Source: Rhodospirillaceae bacterium
GTDB taxonomy: Bacteria; Pseudomonadota; Alphaproteobacteria; GCA-2731375
DNA length: 39,384 bases
Assembly (NCBI GenBank): GCA_018701215.1
Contig: JABIWH010000055.1
Location: 1 to 39,384, forward strand
Reading direction: 5' to 3'
The notes under the pieces are model-generated. The model did not search any database and was not told the DNA's origin. It worked only from the letters and a program-made list of their open reading frames with translations. Positions within the stretch are counted from its first letter, which is position 1; each line of letters opens with the position of its first letter. Shown piece by piece: positions 24,795-33,428 of this stretch. The position numbers were made by a program, and so were the translations under genes.

Positions 24795-25208
24795 TTATCC
24801 AACCGCCGGGCCCTTGAGCTCGACAACGTTACCATCTGGATCGGAAACGTAAAGGGAGGGGCCCTCTCCCTCGGCCCCGAACCGTTGCGCGACCTCGCTC
24901 GGCTCCAGGCCATGGCCGCGCAAATAGTCGGCCAGCCCAGGATCTTCGAAAGCTTCGATACGCAGACAAAAATGATCCATGTTCGGGCCATCGGCACTTA
25001 CGGCACCGTGCTTTTGCCCCAACTGCCCATCCAGGGTTACCAGATCAATCTGCGCACTGCCCGCACGCAAATGATACAGTCCCAGATCATCCCGCCGCCG
25101 ATCCACGACACAGCCCAAAACGTCGCAATAAAAGGCTAGCGAGCGGTCTAGCTCGGCGATCCGTAGAACCACATGATCCAAAGCCAACGGTGCGATCCGC
25201 ATTTCCAT
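24795..25208 (-). CDS. VOC family protein (glyoxalase/bleomycin resistance/dioxygenase superfamily)
   Basis: A 137-residue vicinal-oxygen-chelate fold protein. Metal-ligand positions are recognisable: His in LDHVVLRI, His in MDHFCLRI and Glu in NVVELKG. The pattern DRSLAFYCDVLG and YVSDPDGNVVEL is typical. Members include glyoxalase I, fosfomycin-resistance and extradiol-dioxygenase-like proteins; the reaction cannot be assigned. The start may be the ATG at 25208 or that at 25202; the GGGGG tract is better spaced for the second. It is the first gene of the VOC-LLM pair and divergent from the PAS-domain gene 83 bases away. Confidence 0.85.
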   Translation of the reverse strand: MEMRIAPLALDHVVLRIAELDRSLAFYCDVLGCVVDRRRDDLGLYHLRAGSAQIDLVTLDGQLGQKHGAVSADGPNMDHFCLRIEAFEDPGLADYLRGHGLEPSEVAQRFGAEGEGPSLYVSDPDGNVVELKGPAVG

Positions 25209-25253
25209 TCCCCCTTCGACACTGGTGACCTGAACCAGGCAACCAACTGTTTA

Positions 25254-25282
25254 TTAAGATATCTACCTTATAGGTACTTTAA
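25254..25282. promoter_or_regulatory. Imperfect palindrome in VOC/PAS divergent region
   Basis: TACCT (25264-25268) and AGGTA (25272-25276) flank TAT, and outer TTAAG/CTTTAA arms (25254-25258 and 25277-25282) extend the dyad with a bulge. It sits between the divergent VOC and PAS genes. It is a candidate operator, only weakly supported. Confidence 0.25.
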
Positions 25283-25291
25283 TGACTGCCT

Positions 25292-25903
25292 GTGACAGGA
25301 CAACAAATCTTGCAATTGCTTGATGATATTCATACCAGGGAATGCCGCGCCTTCGCCAATGCATGGCAGGCTTGGCGCGGTGATGAACTGGTGCCAAGAC
25401 GGTCCAACGTGCGCCTTGAGGAGATTGCCAGACAGCTGCATCTGGTCTCGGTAATCGAGGTGATATCGCCGGAAACCGCAAGGTTCCGCCTTGCCGGCAG
25501 CGCCCTATCCCAAGCCTTGGGCATCGAGTTGACCGGCCTCAACTATTTTGATTTCACCACCCCCGAAGAACGCGGCCCCCGTATTGCACGCACTCAAAAT
25601 TTGGTTGAGCAGCCGTGTGGTTCGCATTTCATCTTCCCCATCGCCTATAGTTCCGGACGAACCGTACAAACAGAGATTTTGTCCTTTCCCGTGCGGCCCA
25701 ATGATCCCTCGGCGCCGCCGCAGATCTTCGGAATTTCCGTCGCATTGGAAAATATTGGCATGGACGGTACTGTCGAAGAGCCGACCCAATTACCCCTGCC
25801 CGAAGGCTTCCAATTCGTTGACATTGGCGCCGGCGTTCCCACCTCGGACATGCACCTGGCGGAACGCCCCACCGCATCCCTATCGCGCAAACAGCCAAGC
25901 TAG
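25292..25903 (+). CDS. PAS domain-containing protein (PAS_5-like)
   Basis: A 203-residue cytoplasmic protein resembling the alphaproteobacterial PAS_5 family: a lead helix with WQAWRGDELVPRRSNVRLEEIA, then the PAS strands VIEVISPETARFRLAGSALSQALGIELTGLNYFDF, and a C-terminal beta portion with GSHFIFPIAYSSGRTVQTEILSFPV. There is no attached kinase, GGDEF or HTH output domain. Such stand-alone PAS proteins are frequent in Rhodospirillales and may serve as sensors or partner adaptors. The start is the GTG at 25292 with a weak AGGTA upstream. The tail (ERPTASLSRKQPS) is low complexity. It is convergent with uvrB (10-base gap). Confidence 0.75.
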   Translation: MTGQQILQLLDDIHTRECRAFANAWQAWRGDELVPRRSNVRLEEIARQLHLVSVIEVISPETARFRLAGSALSQALGIELTGLNYFDFTTPEERGPRIARTQNLVEQPCGSHFIFPIAYSSGRTVQTEILSFPVRPNDPSAPPQIFGISVALENIGMDGTVEEPTQLPLPEGFQFVDIGAGVPTSDMHLAERPTASLSRKQPS

Positions 25904-25913
25904 AACCAGCAAC

Positions 25914-28244
25914 TTATCCGCGCTTGCGGCGAAATTTCGTGGCCCGTGTGCCGGCCCTGCCGCCGCTGGAACGGCCCTTGGGGCCACGGGCGGCGTCCAG
26001 CATCTCGGGCGTTATCTCGGTCGCAATCTCTTTCGGGACATAACCCTCGCCGCGTTTACGCCGGGCTTCCTTAATCCCGCCGGCGGCGCCATCCTTGGAG
26101 CGGCCCCCATCGCCGCGCCTTGCCGTCTCACCCTCGCCCGTCAGGCCTTTCAATTCCATCTCCTCCAGGCGGCGCAACTCATCGCGCAGACGGGCGGCCT
26201 CCTCGAACTCCAGATCGGCGGCGGCGGCCCGCATGCGCTTTTCCAGATCCTCCAGATAGCTTTTCAGATTATGGCCGATCAGGTGGCCATGTTCCGCATC
26301 ACCCGTATCCACCGTGACGTGATCGCCTTCATAGACCGAGGCCAGGATGTCGGAGATATTCTTCTTCACGGACTCCGGCGTGATGCCGTGCGCCTCGTTG
26401 TAGGCCATTTGCTTCTCACGCCGGCGCTCGGTCTCCTCCAGCGCCTGATTGAGACTGTGCGTGCGCTTGTCCGCGTACAGAATGACCCGGCCATCCACAT
26501 TACGCGCCGCCCGCCCGATGGTCTGCACCAACGAGGTGGTTGAACGCAGAAAGCCCTCCTTGTCCGCATCCAGGATCGCCACCAGGGTGCATTCGGGAAT
26601 ATCCAGGCCCTCGCGGAGGAGGTTGATGCCGACCAGAATATCAAACACGCCCAGACGCAGATCGCGGATGATCTCGATCCGCTCCAGGGTATCGATATCG
26701 GAGTGCATATAGCGCACCTTCAGACCCGCCTCGTGCATATATTCGGTCAGATCTTCGGCCATGCGTTTGGTCAGGGTGGTGACCAGCGCCCGGCCCCCGG
26801 CAGCGGTGACGTCGCGGCATTCCGCGATCAGATCATCCACCTGATGTTCCACGGGCCGGATGATACAGGTTGGGTCGATCAGGCCCGTGGGGCGGATCAC
26901 CTGTTCGGTGAAGACGCCGTCGGTGCGTTCCAACTCCCACTTGCCCGGCGTGGCCGAGATGAACATGCTTTGCGGCCGCATCACCTCCCACTCGGAAAAC
27001 TTCAAGGGTCGGTTGTCGACGCAGGACGGCAGGCGAAAGCCGAATTCCGAAAGCGTCCATTTGCGCCGGTAGTCGCCCCGGAACATACCGCCCAGCTGGG
27101 GTACGGTAACATGGCTTTCATCCAGCACGATCAGGGCGTTGTCGGGCAGGTATTCGAACAGGGTTGGCGGGGGATCACCGGGATTGCGGCCAGTCAGATA
27201 GCGGGAATAGTTCTCGATACCCGGGCAAAAGCCGGCGGCGTCCATCATCTCCAAATCCAGCATGATGCGCTGTTCCAGGCGCTCCGCCTCCAACAGCATG
27301 CCGGTTTGGCGCAGGAATTCCAAACGCTCCACCAGCTCGGCCTTGATGCCCTTCATGGCCTGCTGCAAGGTCGGGCGCGGCGTTACATAATGGCTGTTGG
27401 CGTAAACCTTGACCTTTTCGAACGTCGTGGCGCGCTGCCCGGTCAGAGGGTCAAACTCGACGATCTCCTCCAATTCATCGCCGAACAGGACAAAGCGCCA
27501 AGCCTGATCCTCCATATGGGCCGGCCATAACTCGACCACGTCGCCGCGCACCCGAAAGGTGCCCCGGCCAAAGAAATTGTCGTTGCGGCGGTATTGCAGA
27601 TCCACGAAGCCCTTCAGCAGCGCATTTCGGTCCACGGTGGCGCCGACCTTCAGGTCCATGGTCATCTTAGAGTAGGTCTCGACCGAGCCGATGCCGTAAA
27701 TGCACGAGACCGAGGCCACGATGATGGCATCGTCGCGCTCCAGCAAGGAACGGGTGGCGGAATGGCGCATGCGGTCGATCTGCTGGTTTATGTGCGCCTC
27801 TTTCTCGATGTAGGTATCGGTGCGGGGCACATAGGCTTCGGGCTGGTAATAGTCATAGTAGGAAACGAAGTATTCCACCGCGTTGTTGGGGAAAAAGCTC
27901 TTCATCTCGCCATACAGCTGCGCGGCGAGGGTTTTGTTGGGCGCCAGCACCAAGGCCGGGCGCTGGGTCCGCTGAATAACCTGCGCCACGGTATACGTCT
28001 TGCCTGAGCCGGTGACGCCCAACAGCACCTGGTTCTGCTCACCCGCCTCGACACCCGCCACCAGCTCGGCGATGGCCTGGGGCTGATCGCCCGCCGGTTC
28101 GTACTCCGAAACCAGTTCAAAGGCGCGCCCGCCCTCGCCCTTCTCGGGCCGTTCGATCGGCGCGGGCACCCAGGTGGCCTGCTCCGCCTCGGCCAGGGAC
28201 TGTTCGAAACTGCCCCGGATCTGTTTCATCGATGTATGTGCCAT
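25914..28244 (-). CDS. uvrB: Excinuclease ABC subunit UvrB
   Basis: A 776-residue damage-recognition helicase of nucleotide excision repair. Walker A GVTGSGKT is at residues 76-83; the beta-hairpin that clamps damaged DNA is near residues 129-150 (YYDYYQPEAYVPRTDTYIEK); the DEAD-like box is VLDESHVTVPQ; helicase motifs include TLTKRMAEDLTEYM and QTIGRAARNVDGRVILYAD. A UVR/UvrC-interaction motif (AAADLEFEEAARLRDELRRLE) lies near the C-terminus. It exceeds the usual size by an N-terminal extension of about 45 residues and a basic, Gly/Arg/Lys-rich C-terminal tail of about 80. No GTTC-N7-GAAC SOS operator is visible upstream. It is divergent from the TauD-like gene (53 bases). Confidence 0.97.
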   Translation of the reverse strand: MAHTSMKQIRGSFEQSLAEAEQATWVPAPIERPEKGEGGRAFELVSEYEPAGDQPQAIAELVAGVEAGEQNQVLLGVTGSGKTYTVAQVIQRTQRPALVLAPNKTLAAQLYGEMKSFFPNNAVEYFVSYYDYYQPEAYVPRTDTYIEKEAHINQQIDRMRHSATRSLLERDDAIIVASVSCIYGIGSVETYSKMTMDLKVGATVDRNALLKGFVDLQYRRNDNFFGRGTFRVRGDVVELWPAHMEDQAWRFVLFGDELEEIVEFDPLTGQRATTFEKVKVYANSHYVTPRPTLQQAMKGIKAELVERLEFLRQTGMLLEAERLEQRIMLDLEMMDAAGFCPGIENYSRYLTGRNPGDPPPTLFEYLPDNALIVLDESHVTVPQLGGMFRGDYRRKWTLSEFGFRLPSCVDNRPLKFSEWEVMRPQSMFISATPGKWELERTDGVFTEQVIRPTGLIDPTCIIRPVEHQVDDLIAECRDVTAAGGRALVTTLTKRMAEDLTEYMHEAGLKVRYMHSDIDTLERIEIIRDLRLGVFDILVGINLLREGLDIPECTLVAILDADKEGFLRSTTSLVQTIGRAARNVDGRVILYADKRTHSLNQALEETERRREKQMAYNEAHGITPESVKKNISDILASVYEGDHVTVDTGDAEHGHLIGHNLKSYLEDLEKRMRAAAADLEFEEAARLRDELRRLEEMELKGLTGEGETARRGDGGRSKDGAAGGIKEARRKRGEGYVPKEIATEITPEMLDAARGPKGRSSGGRAGTRATKFRRKRG

Positions 28245-28297
28245 GGGATCAGTATAACCGATTTTGCAGCCACATCGGATAAGGTTAAAGTGATGCC

Positions 28298-29278
28298 ATG
28301 ATAAAAATGTTGGATCACGATGTCGAAGCCCCTTTAGCCTGGACTGGGGCCGAATTGCCTGACGATGCTGGCCTGATCAGCTTGGGCGGCGACTGCCTGG
28401 ACGAATTGTACGAGCTGGCCGGGCTGTTGGCCGCCAATCCATTGCCTGTTGTCGCCCTGCGCCCCGACGACTTTGCATTGAAAGCCTGCCGGGCCCTTAT
28501 GGCGGGGGTGGCGGAGCAGCTGGATCACGGTTGCGGCTTTGCCGTCATCGACCGCCTGCCAATGGAGCGGTTTGAAGGCGACATTGCAAACAAATTGTAC
28601 TGGCTGCTGGCCGCCATGGTGGCGCGCCCGGTGGCGCAAAGCTGGGACGGCAAAATGCTCTATGACGTGCGCGACCGGGGCAAGCCGCCGGGCAACGGCG
28701 TCCGACCGGACATCACCAACGTGGCCCAGAACCTACACACCGACAACAGCTATAACCTGTGCCCGCCGAACTATGTCGCGCTGTTTTGCCGCCAGACCGC
28801 CATGAACGGCGGGATCAGCCAGCTGGTCAGCTTTTATGCCGCCCACAACCGTATGCGGGCCGAGGCGCCGGAGCTGCTGACGCGGCTGTACGAGGATTTC
28901 ACCTTTGACCGGCAGCGCGAACACGCGCCCGATGATGTCATGACCACGGACCATCCCATGTTCGCCTGGGATGGCGCGCGGTTGCTGAGCCGGCTGTCAA
29001 AACGCCAGGTGATGGGCGGTTATGCCCTGGCCGGCAGTGCCATGGACAATACCACCACCGCCGCCTTGGAAGCATTCGAAGACATCATGATGGCGCCCGG
29101 CATGCGCAAGGAATTCCAGTTCCAGCCCGGCCAGATCCAGATCGTCAACAACCTGACCTGTGGCCACGCGCGCACCGCTTTTACTGATTGGCCTCAAGCG
29201 TCCGATCATCCTGACCGCCGCCGCCACTTGGTTCGCCTATGGCTACGCCATCAGGGCCGGGCTTTTTATAACGGTTAG
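28298..29278 (+). CDS. TauD/TfdA family Fe(II)/2-oxoglutarate dioxygenase
   Basis: A 326-residue 2-oxoglutarate-dependent oxygenase. The iron ligands His147 and Asp149 are in NLHTDNSYN; the distal His is in IVNNLTCGHARTAF; and the 2-oxoglutarate-binding Arg is in RRRHLVRLWLR. The segment CPPNYVALFCRQTAMNGG is the usual active-site lid area. Substrates of this family include taurine, 2,4-D, alkyl sulfates and betaines; the actual one is unknown. The ATG at 28298 follows AAGG about 12 bases upstream. Its last 98 bases overlap the convergent membrane-protein gene, and these include its conserved Arg-rich C-terminus, so the frame is certainly used here. Confidence 0.9.
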   Translation: MIKMLDHDVEAPLAWTGAELPDDAGLISLGGDCLDELYELAGLLAANPLPVVALRPDDFALKACRALMAGVAEQLDHGCGFAVIDRLPMERFEGDIANKLYWLLAAMVARPVAQSWDGKMLYDVRDRGKPPGNGVRPDITNVAQNLHTDNSYNLCPPNYVALFCRQTAMNGGISQLVSFYAAHNRMRAEAPELLTRLYEDFTFDRQREHAPDDVMTTDHPMFAWDGARLLSRLSKRQVMGGYALAGSAMDNTTTAALEAFEDIMMAPGMRKEFQFQPGQIQIVNNLTCGHARTAFTDWPQASDHPDRRRHLVRLWLRHQGRAFYNG

Positions 29279-30050
29279 CGCGCAGATACCAAACGGCCAA
29301 ACAACCGGAATAGCCGAGCGCGGTTGCCAGACCCATTGCAAGGCCCGTCGTCGAACCAAACCGCGCCGTCGCCAGATGCGCCACCAACAGACCAAGGCCA
29401 AAGCCGGCGATGGGCAGCACCGCACTGGCCAGGGTCGCTGCCGTGGCCGGGCCGCCGAGGCGTTTCAACAGAACAATTGTCGTGGAGATGAAGACGATCG
29501 GCGTAATCGCCAGGATGCCCGAATATTTCGGCCCCAGTGCTTCCGAAGTCAGGGCAACGAAGACCGTTAGCGAACCAACCAGCAGGGCGCGTAGGGGCAG
29601 ATCGAACCAACGCTGCGGCGCCGGCGCCGCGCCGCCCGGCCGCACCCATTGATGCAGAATAGCCAGGGCAACCACCAGCGCGGCCATATTGAGCAGGCTG
29701 GCGTACAGCGGTGACCAGTCGATTTGATGGATCAACGCCGTCGCCACGATCCAGGTCACAATCGCCAGCGCCACGGTCGCGGCCAAGCCGGCCCGCGTCG
29801 CGGCAAGGGCCGCGGCAACCAGAAAACAGATGGTCGAGACGTTGGTCGCCAGACTGCTGAGCAAGCCTTGGGAAATAAAATGGGCCGAGGCGTCCATGGC
29901 CAAAACCACATAGATCGGCCCGATGGACACGGGCAGCGAGGTAATCAAGGCGCCCCAAAAGGGCCCGGAACGTTCCGCCGCCATGGTCGCTGCAACAACG
30001 ACGGACGCGGCCAAACTGGCTTTGAGAAATAAGGGCAGGAGGTCAAGCAT
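29181..30050 (-). CDS. Polytopic membrane protein of unknown function
   Basis: A 289-residue integral membrane protein with about eight to nine hydrophobic helices, starting directly with LLPLFLKASLAASVVVAATMAAE. Ala/Leu/Val-rich segments are separated by short loops, with a long GGAAPAPQRW loop in the middle. The final roughly 35 residues (RYKKPGPDGVAIG...) are hydrophilic and cytoplasmic-like. This tail is encoded antisense to the C-terminus of the TauD-like gene. No family was recognised with confidence; small transporters and uncharacterised GlpM-like membrane proteins share such architecture. AGGCGACC precedes the ATG at 30050. It follows the EEP gene by 53 bases and probably ends the mutase operon. 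Confidence 0.75.
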   Translation of the reverse strand: MLDLLPLFLKASLAASVVVAATMAAERSGPFWGALITSLPVSIGPIYVVLAMDASAHFISQGLLSSLATNVSTICFLVAAALAATRAGLAATVALAIVTWIVATALIHQIDWSPLYASLLNMAALVVALAILHQWVRPGGAAPAPQRWFDLPLRALLVGSLTVFVALTSEALGPKYSGILAITPIVFISTTIVLLKRLGGPATAATLASAVLPIAGFGLGLLVAHLATARFGSTTGLAMGLATALGYSGCLAVWYLRANRYKKPGPDGVAIGEPSGGGGQDDRTLEANQ

Positions 30051-30103
30051 GGTCGCCTGTCTTATACCAGCCTGCGACGTTGGCGCTACTGCGAATGCCA
30101 GGT

Positions 30104-31093
30104 TCAGTCCGGCAAGGCAAACTCGGCAACGACAGGCGCATGGTATGATGAGGGCGAATGGGCAACATTGGTATAGCCCGCCATCTCGTCGCCCAGAGCC
30201 TCGTTATGAGCTTCGAAGCCACGGAAATAGCCGGCCAGGGAGCGCGAGGCCAATACATGATCGAGCATTTGCCGCTTGCCGTGGTGAATGACCGAATAGC
30301 GGCGATCCGCCGATAATGAAAGCTCCAACGGGACCAGGCTATGCCCGGCCAGATCACCGCTGCCGGTATCGTCCTCGGCTCCGACGACGATGCGCAGGGG
30401 CATTTCATCCAGGCCGGCATTGAAATCGCCGGCGACGCAGATCAACGCCTCGCCATCGCGCGCGAAACAGTCCTCCATGGCCAGGCGTGTTTCCAGCGCC
30501 TGGCCGCTTCGTTTCATGGCCGCGAGATAATAGCCCTCGGCCCAACCGGAGACAGTCTTCCAGGCGAATGGATGGCTTTTCTGACCCGGGATGAAGGCCG
30601 CCAACGGCGCCCGGTAATGCACATTGAAAAGATCAAGCGCCTGGCCGCCACCGGCATCAAGCCGCGCATAAAGGATAGGCCGATCCCAGGCAACGGGTTG
30701 CGGATCGGCGATTGGCGGCTTTGCCGTTATGGGACGAAAGCGCGGCGCTTCCACTAGGTCATTGCGATATTGCCGGGTTTCAAGCACGTTGAAGCGGGAC
30801 AGAATAACCAGATTATGGACATCCATTGGACCATGGTGCACGCCTTCACTGACCACCCGTTCGAATTGTTGATATGGCGTCCCATCCAACAAGCTATCAA
30901 GTGCGCTCAACCGGCGCGGCGCATGGCCACCAGTCGTTTGTCCATTCACTTCCTGCAGGCATAAAACGTCGGCACGAAGCCGCTCAAGCTGTGGCCGCAG
31001 AACGGCGATCCGCGCCGCCAAATCGGGCTGTTGCCCCGGTTTGTCGTCCAGGTTCTCCAGATTAAAGCTGGCGATGCGCAGGCGTTCGCTCAT
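30104..31093 (-). CDS. Endonuclease/exonuclease/phosphatase family protein
   Basis: A 329-residue member of the EEP (DNase I-like) metal-dependent phosphoesterase superfamily. The motifs are RIASFNLENLDD, LCLQEVNGQ (metal-binding Glu), VHNLVILSRF, DLFNVHYRAP, VAGDFNAG (Asp and Asn), MLDHVLAS and SYHAPVVAEF (catalytic His near the end; the usual SDHxP is SYHAP). It could be a nuclease, a phosphatase or a nucleotidase. The start at the ATG at 31093 overlaps the stop of the cobalamin-subunit gene as ATGA, implying translational coupling to the mutase, with which it has no evident biochemical link. The frame upstream lies wholly within the preceding gene and was discounted. Confidence 0.85.
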   Translation of the reverse strand: MSERLRIASFNLENLDDKPGQQPDLAARIAVLRPQLERLRADVLCLQEVNGQTTGGHAPRRLSALDSLLDGTPYQQFERVVSEGVHHGPMDVHNLVILSRFNVLETRQYRNDLVEAPRFRPITAKPPIADPQPVAWDRPILYARLDAGGGQALDLFNVHYRAPLAAFIPGQKSHPFAWKTVSGWAEGYYLAAMKRSGQALETRLAMEDCFARDGEALICVAGDFNAGLDEMPLRIVVGAEDDTGSGDLAGHSLVPLELSLSADRRYSVIHHGKRQMLDHVLASRSLAGYFRGFEAHNEALGDEMAGYTNVAHSPSSYHAPVVAEFALPD

Positions 31094-31482
31094 GCAGATA
31101 CCTGCTGCCGGATAAACTCGACGGAATCCTCCGACGACGAACCGGGTCCGAACACCCTGGCCACGCCCCATTCCTTCAGCACCGCCTGATCCTTGCCGCT
31201 GATGACGCCGCCGCCGATCACCAGGATATCCTCCAGACCGTGTTTTTTCAGGCTGGCGAACAGGTCTTCGAAGACCGCCATGTGGCCGTGCGAGGACGAG
31301 GATATGCCGATCACATTTACGTCCTCCTCGATCGCCATGGCCGCCACTTCATCGGCCAGCAGAAAGGTGGTGAAGATCACTTCAAAGCCTGCATCGCGAA
31401 ACTTACGGGCGATATAGCGGACCCCACGGTCGTGACCATCGTGGGTTGGTTTGGCGAGTAGTACGCGTACGACTTCCGTCAT
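31090..31482 (-). CDS. Cobalamin-binding small subunit of acyl-CoA mutase
   Basis: A 130-residue B12-binding domain, as in the C-terminal part of methylmalonyl-CoA mutase or the separate subunit of isobutyryl-CoA/2-hydroxyisobutyryl-CoA mutases. The DxHxxG motif is at residues 15-20 (DGHDRG), with His17 as the expected lower cobalt ligand, followed by the GISSSSHGHM and LVIGGGVISGKDQ blocks. It lies 20 bases downstream of the large-subunit gene, fixing it as that subunit's partner. It is intact, in contrast to the large subunit. Confidence 0.92.
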   Translation of the reverse strand: MTEVVRVLLAKPTHDGHDRGVRYIARKFRDAGFEVIFTTFLLADEVAAMAIEEDVNVIGISSSSHGHMAVFEDLFASLKKHGLEDILVIGGGVISGKDQAVLKEWGVARVFGPGSSSEDSVEFIRQQVSA

Positions 31483-31502
31483 TTCAAAAATCCCATGGCC
31501 CT

Positions 31503-33235
31503 CTAGGGGCCGTAGTTATAGGGCGCATCCCAACCCAGCTTGGCTTTCATCACGGCCATCATCTCACCCGTGGTGGCGTCCGCCTGCGCCGCCGCGATGG
31601 CCGTGCTCATCAACTTGTCCGGGTTGATCGAACCCATGGCGGCGCTGGCGAATTCTCCGACGGCATCGGCAAAGGCTGTCATGGCCGCGTCATAACGGGG
31701 CCCGTCACGCCCCGCCCGCAAGGCCTTGACCCGTTCGATGGCCACCCGTTCCACCTCTTCATCGACGGTAAACAGCTCCGGCTCCTCCGCGCTTTCGGTC
31801 TTGTAGCGGTTGACGCCGACCACGCCGCGCCTGCCGGCGGTGACGTCGTCGCGCCAACGTTCGGCATTCTCCTCGATCTCCGTGCGGATCCAGCCCTGAC
31901 GCTGGGCCGCGATGTAGCCGCCCATATCCTCGATCTGCTCGACCAGGGCCAGGGCCGCCTTGGCCATCTGTTCGGTCAGGTTCTCGACGAAATAGGAACC
32001 GGCCAGGGGATCGGAGACGGCGGTGATATTGGTTTCCTCCTGAATAACCTGCTGAATACGCAGGGTCAGGGTCGCCGAAGCTTCCGTGGGAATGGCAAGT
32101 GCCTCGTCATAGGCCGCGACCTCCATGGCCTGCACACCCGAAAGCGCGGCGCCAAAGGCATGCAGGGTGGTGCGGACCAGGTTCACCAGGGGCTGCTCCG
32201 CCGTCAGCATGGCACCGGAGGTATGGGTATGAATGCGCACATGCATGGCACGGGGATCGTTGACGCCAAAGCGTTCCTTCATGGTGGTGGCCCAGATCCG
32301 GCGTAGGGCGCGTATTTTCACGATCTCCTCGAAGAAATCATTGCCCTGGGCGATTTGAAAACCAAAGCGCGAGAGCGCCGCCTCCGCATCCACGCCCGCT
32401 TCGACGCAGGAGCGCACCAGCTCGATGCCATAGGCCAGCAGCATGCCGGCCTCCTGCACCGCGTTACCGCCAGATTCCTCCAGATCATAACCGACGAAAT
32501 TGGTGGTGTTCCAACTGGGCATATGTTCGGCGCAATAGCCGATCAGCGCCACCGCCAGCTTGTGCCCCTGTTCGGGCGGAAAGGCCGACATGCCGACAAA
32601 GGCGCTCTGGTGAAATAGTTCATGGTGTTGCCGCGAAGATCCTCCGGCGCGACGCCCCGGCGCTGGCCATAGGCGATGTACTGAGCCAGGGCGGGGATCA
32701 CCTGATAGTCGGTGATATGGACCACGTTCATTTTTGCCAGGTCCATGCCGTCGAACAGCCGCGCCATGTCGGCCACGGAATAAACCGCCATGCCGCACTG
32801 GCCGATCCGGCCACGGGCGGCGGGGTCGTCGGGGTCGAGACCTTCATGGGAAACCAGATCGTAGAGCAGATTGTAGAACGACTGGCCGAAATAGCCGGTC
32901 ATGCCCTGGCCGCTTAAGGCCTCCATGCGGGCCCGGGTATCCTCGGGCAAGCCATAGCCGATGACCGGCTGATTGGCCCAATGCATCAACTGGTACTGGG
33001 CCGCCAAATTGCCGCGCGTAAAGGGATATTCGCCCGGCGCGCCAATGTTTTCGAAGGCGATATGCTGCACGTCGGAGGGGAAATAGGCGTTCTTCAAAGG
33101 CAGGCCGGACATGGTCTTGGCCCCAGCTGCCCGGCGCGGCGCGGCGTCGGCGAATTTATCAACGATCCTGCCGTATTTCTCATTCCATTTCCGCTCGAGC
33201 TGATCAGCCTGTGACAAGGTCTTGGCATCAAACAT
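31503..33235 (-). pseudogene. Acyl-CoA mutase large subunit (methylmalonyl-CoA mutase family), frameshifted
   Basis: Two frames together make one B12-dependent acyl-CoA mutase barrel of about 577 residues. The first runs from the ATG at 33235 (preceded by GAGGAA) through EYPFTRGNLAAQY, GQCGMAVYSVADMARLFDG and GNTMNYF, then turns into nonsense at about 32611. The second frame takes over with HQSAFVGMSAFPPEQGHK and continues to 31503 through TSGAMLTAEQPLVNLVRTT and QEETNITAVSDPLAGSYFVE. One missing base at 32610-32613 explains the break: the C at 32612 would have to be read twice. This could be a real mutation or a sequencing error. The barrel is divergent: residues usually diagnostic for methylmalonyl-CoA (the Tyr after TRGP and the Arg in the VRGTYI segment) are not kept, so another acyl-CoA is likely. 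Confidence 0.85.
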
Positions 33236-33428
33236 GGAATATTCCTCAAACAACTTTGAAGTGGGCCCAACACGCCACCACTATGCGCCATCATAGTTTC
33301 ATGAACGGCAAGAAAATTCAAAACAGCCGCCATAAATGTCCGAATATTAAGCATTGATTTACCATGTTCCTTTAACAATTCAGACATGCGGACTTCGATG
33401 TTTTAGCCGGAATGGGAGCTGTATTTCC

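Noticed and set aside
26703..27530. 275-codon open frame antisense to uvrB
   Set aside because: It is fully inside the conserved helicase core of uvrB and has no recognisable domain.
28245..28297. SOS (LexA) operator upstream of uvrB
   Set aside because: No GTTC-N7-GAAC or close variant is present in the 53-base divergent region.
32605..32620. Programmed -1 ribosomal frameshifting in the mutase gene
   Set aside because: The switch point TATTTCACC is not a canonical slippery heptamer, and simultaneous slippage would pair poorly in the P site; a missing base is simpler.
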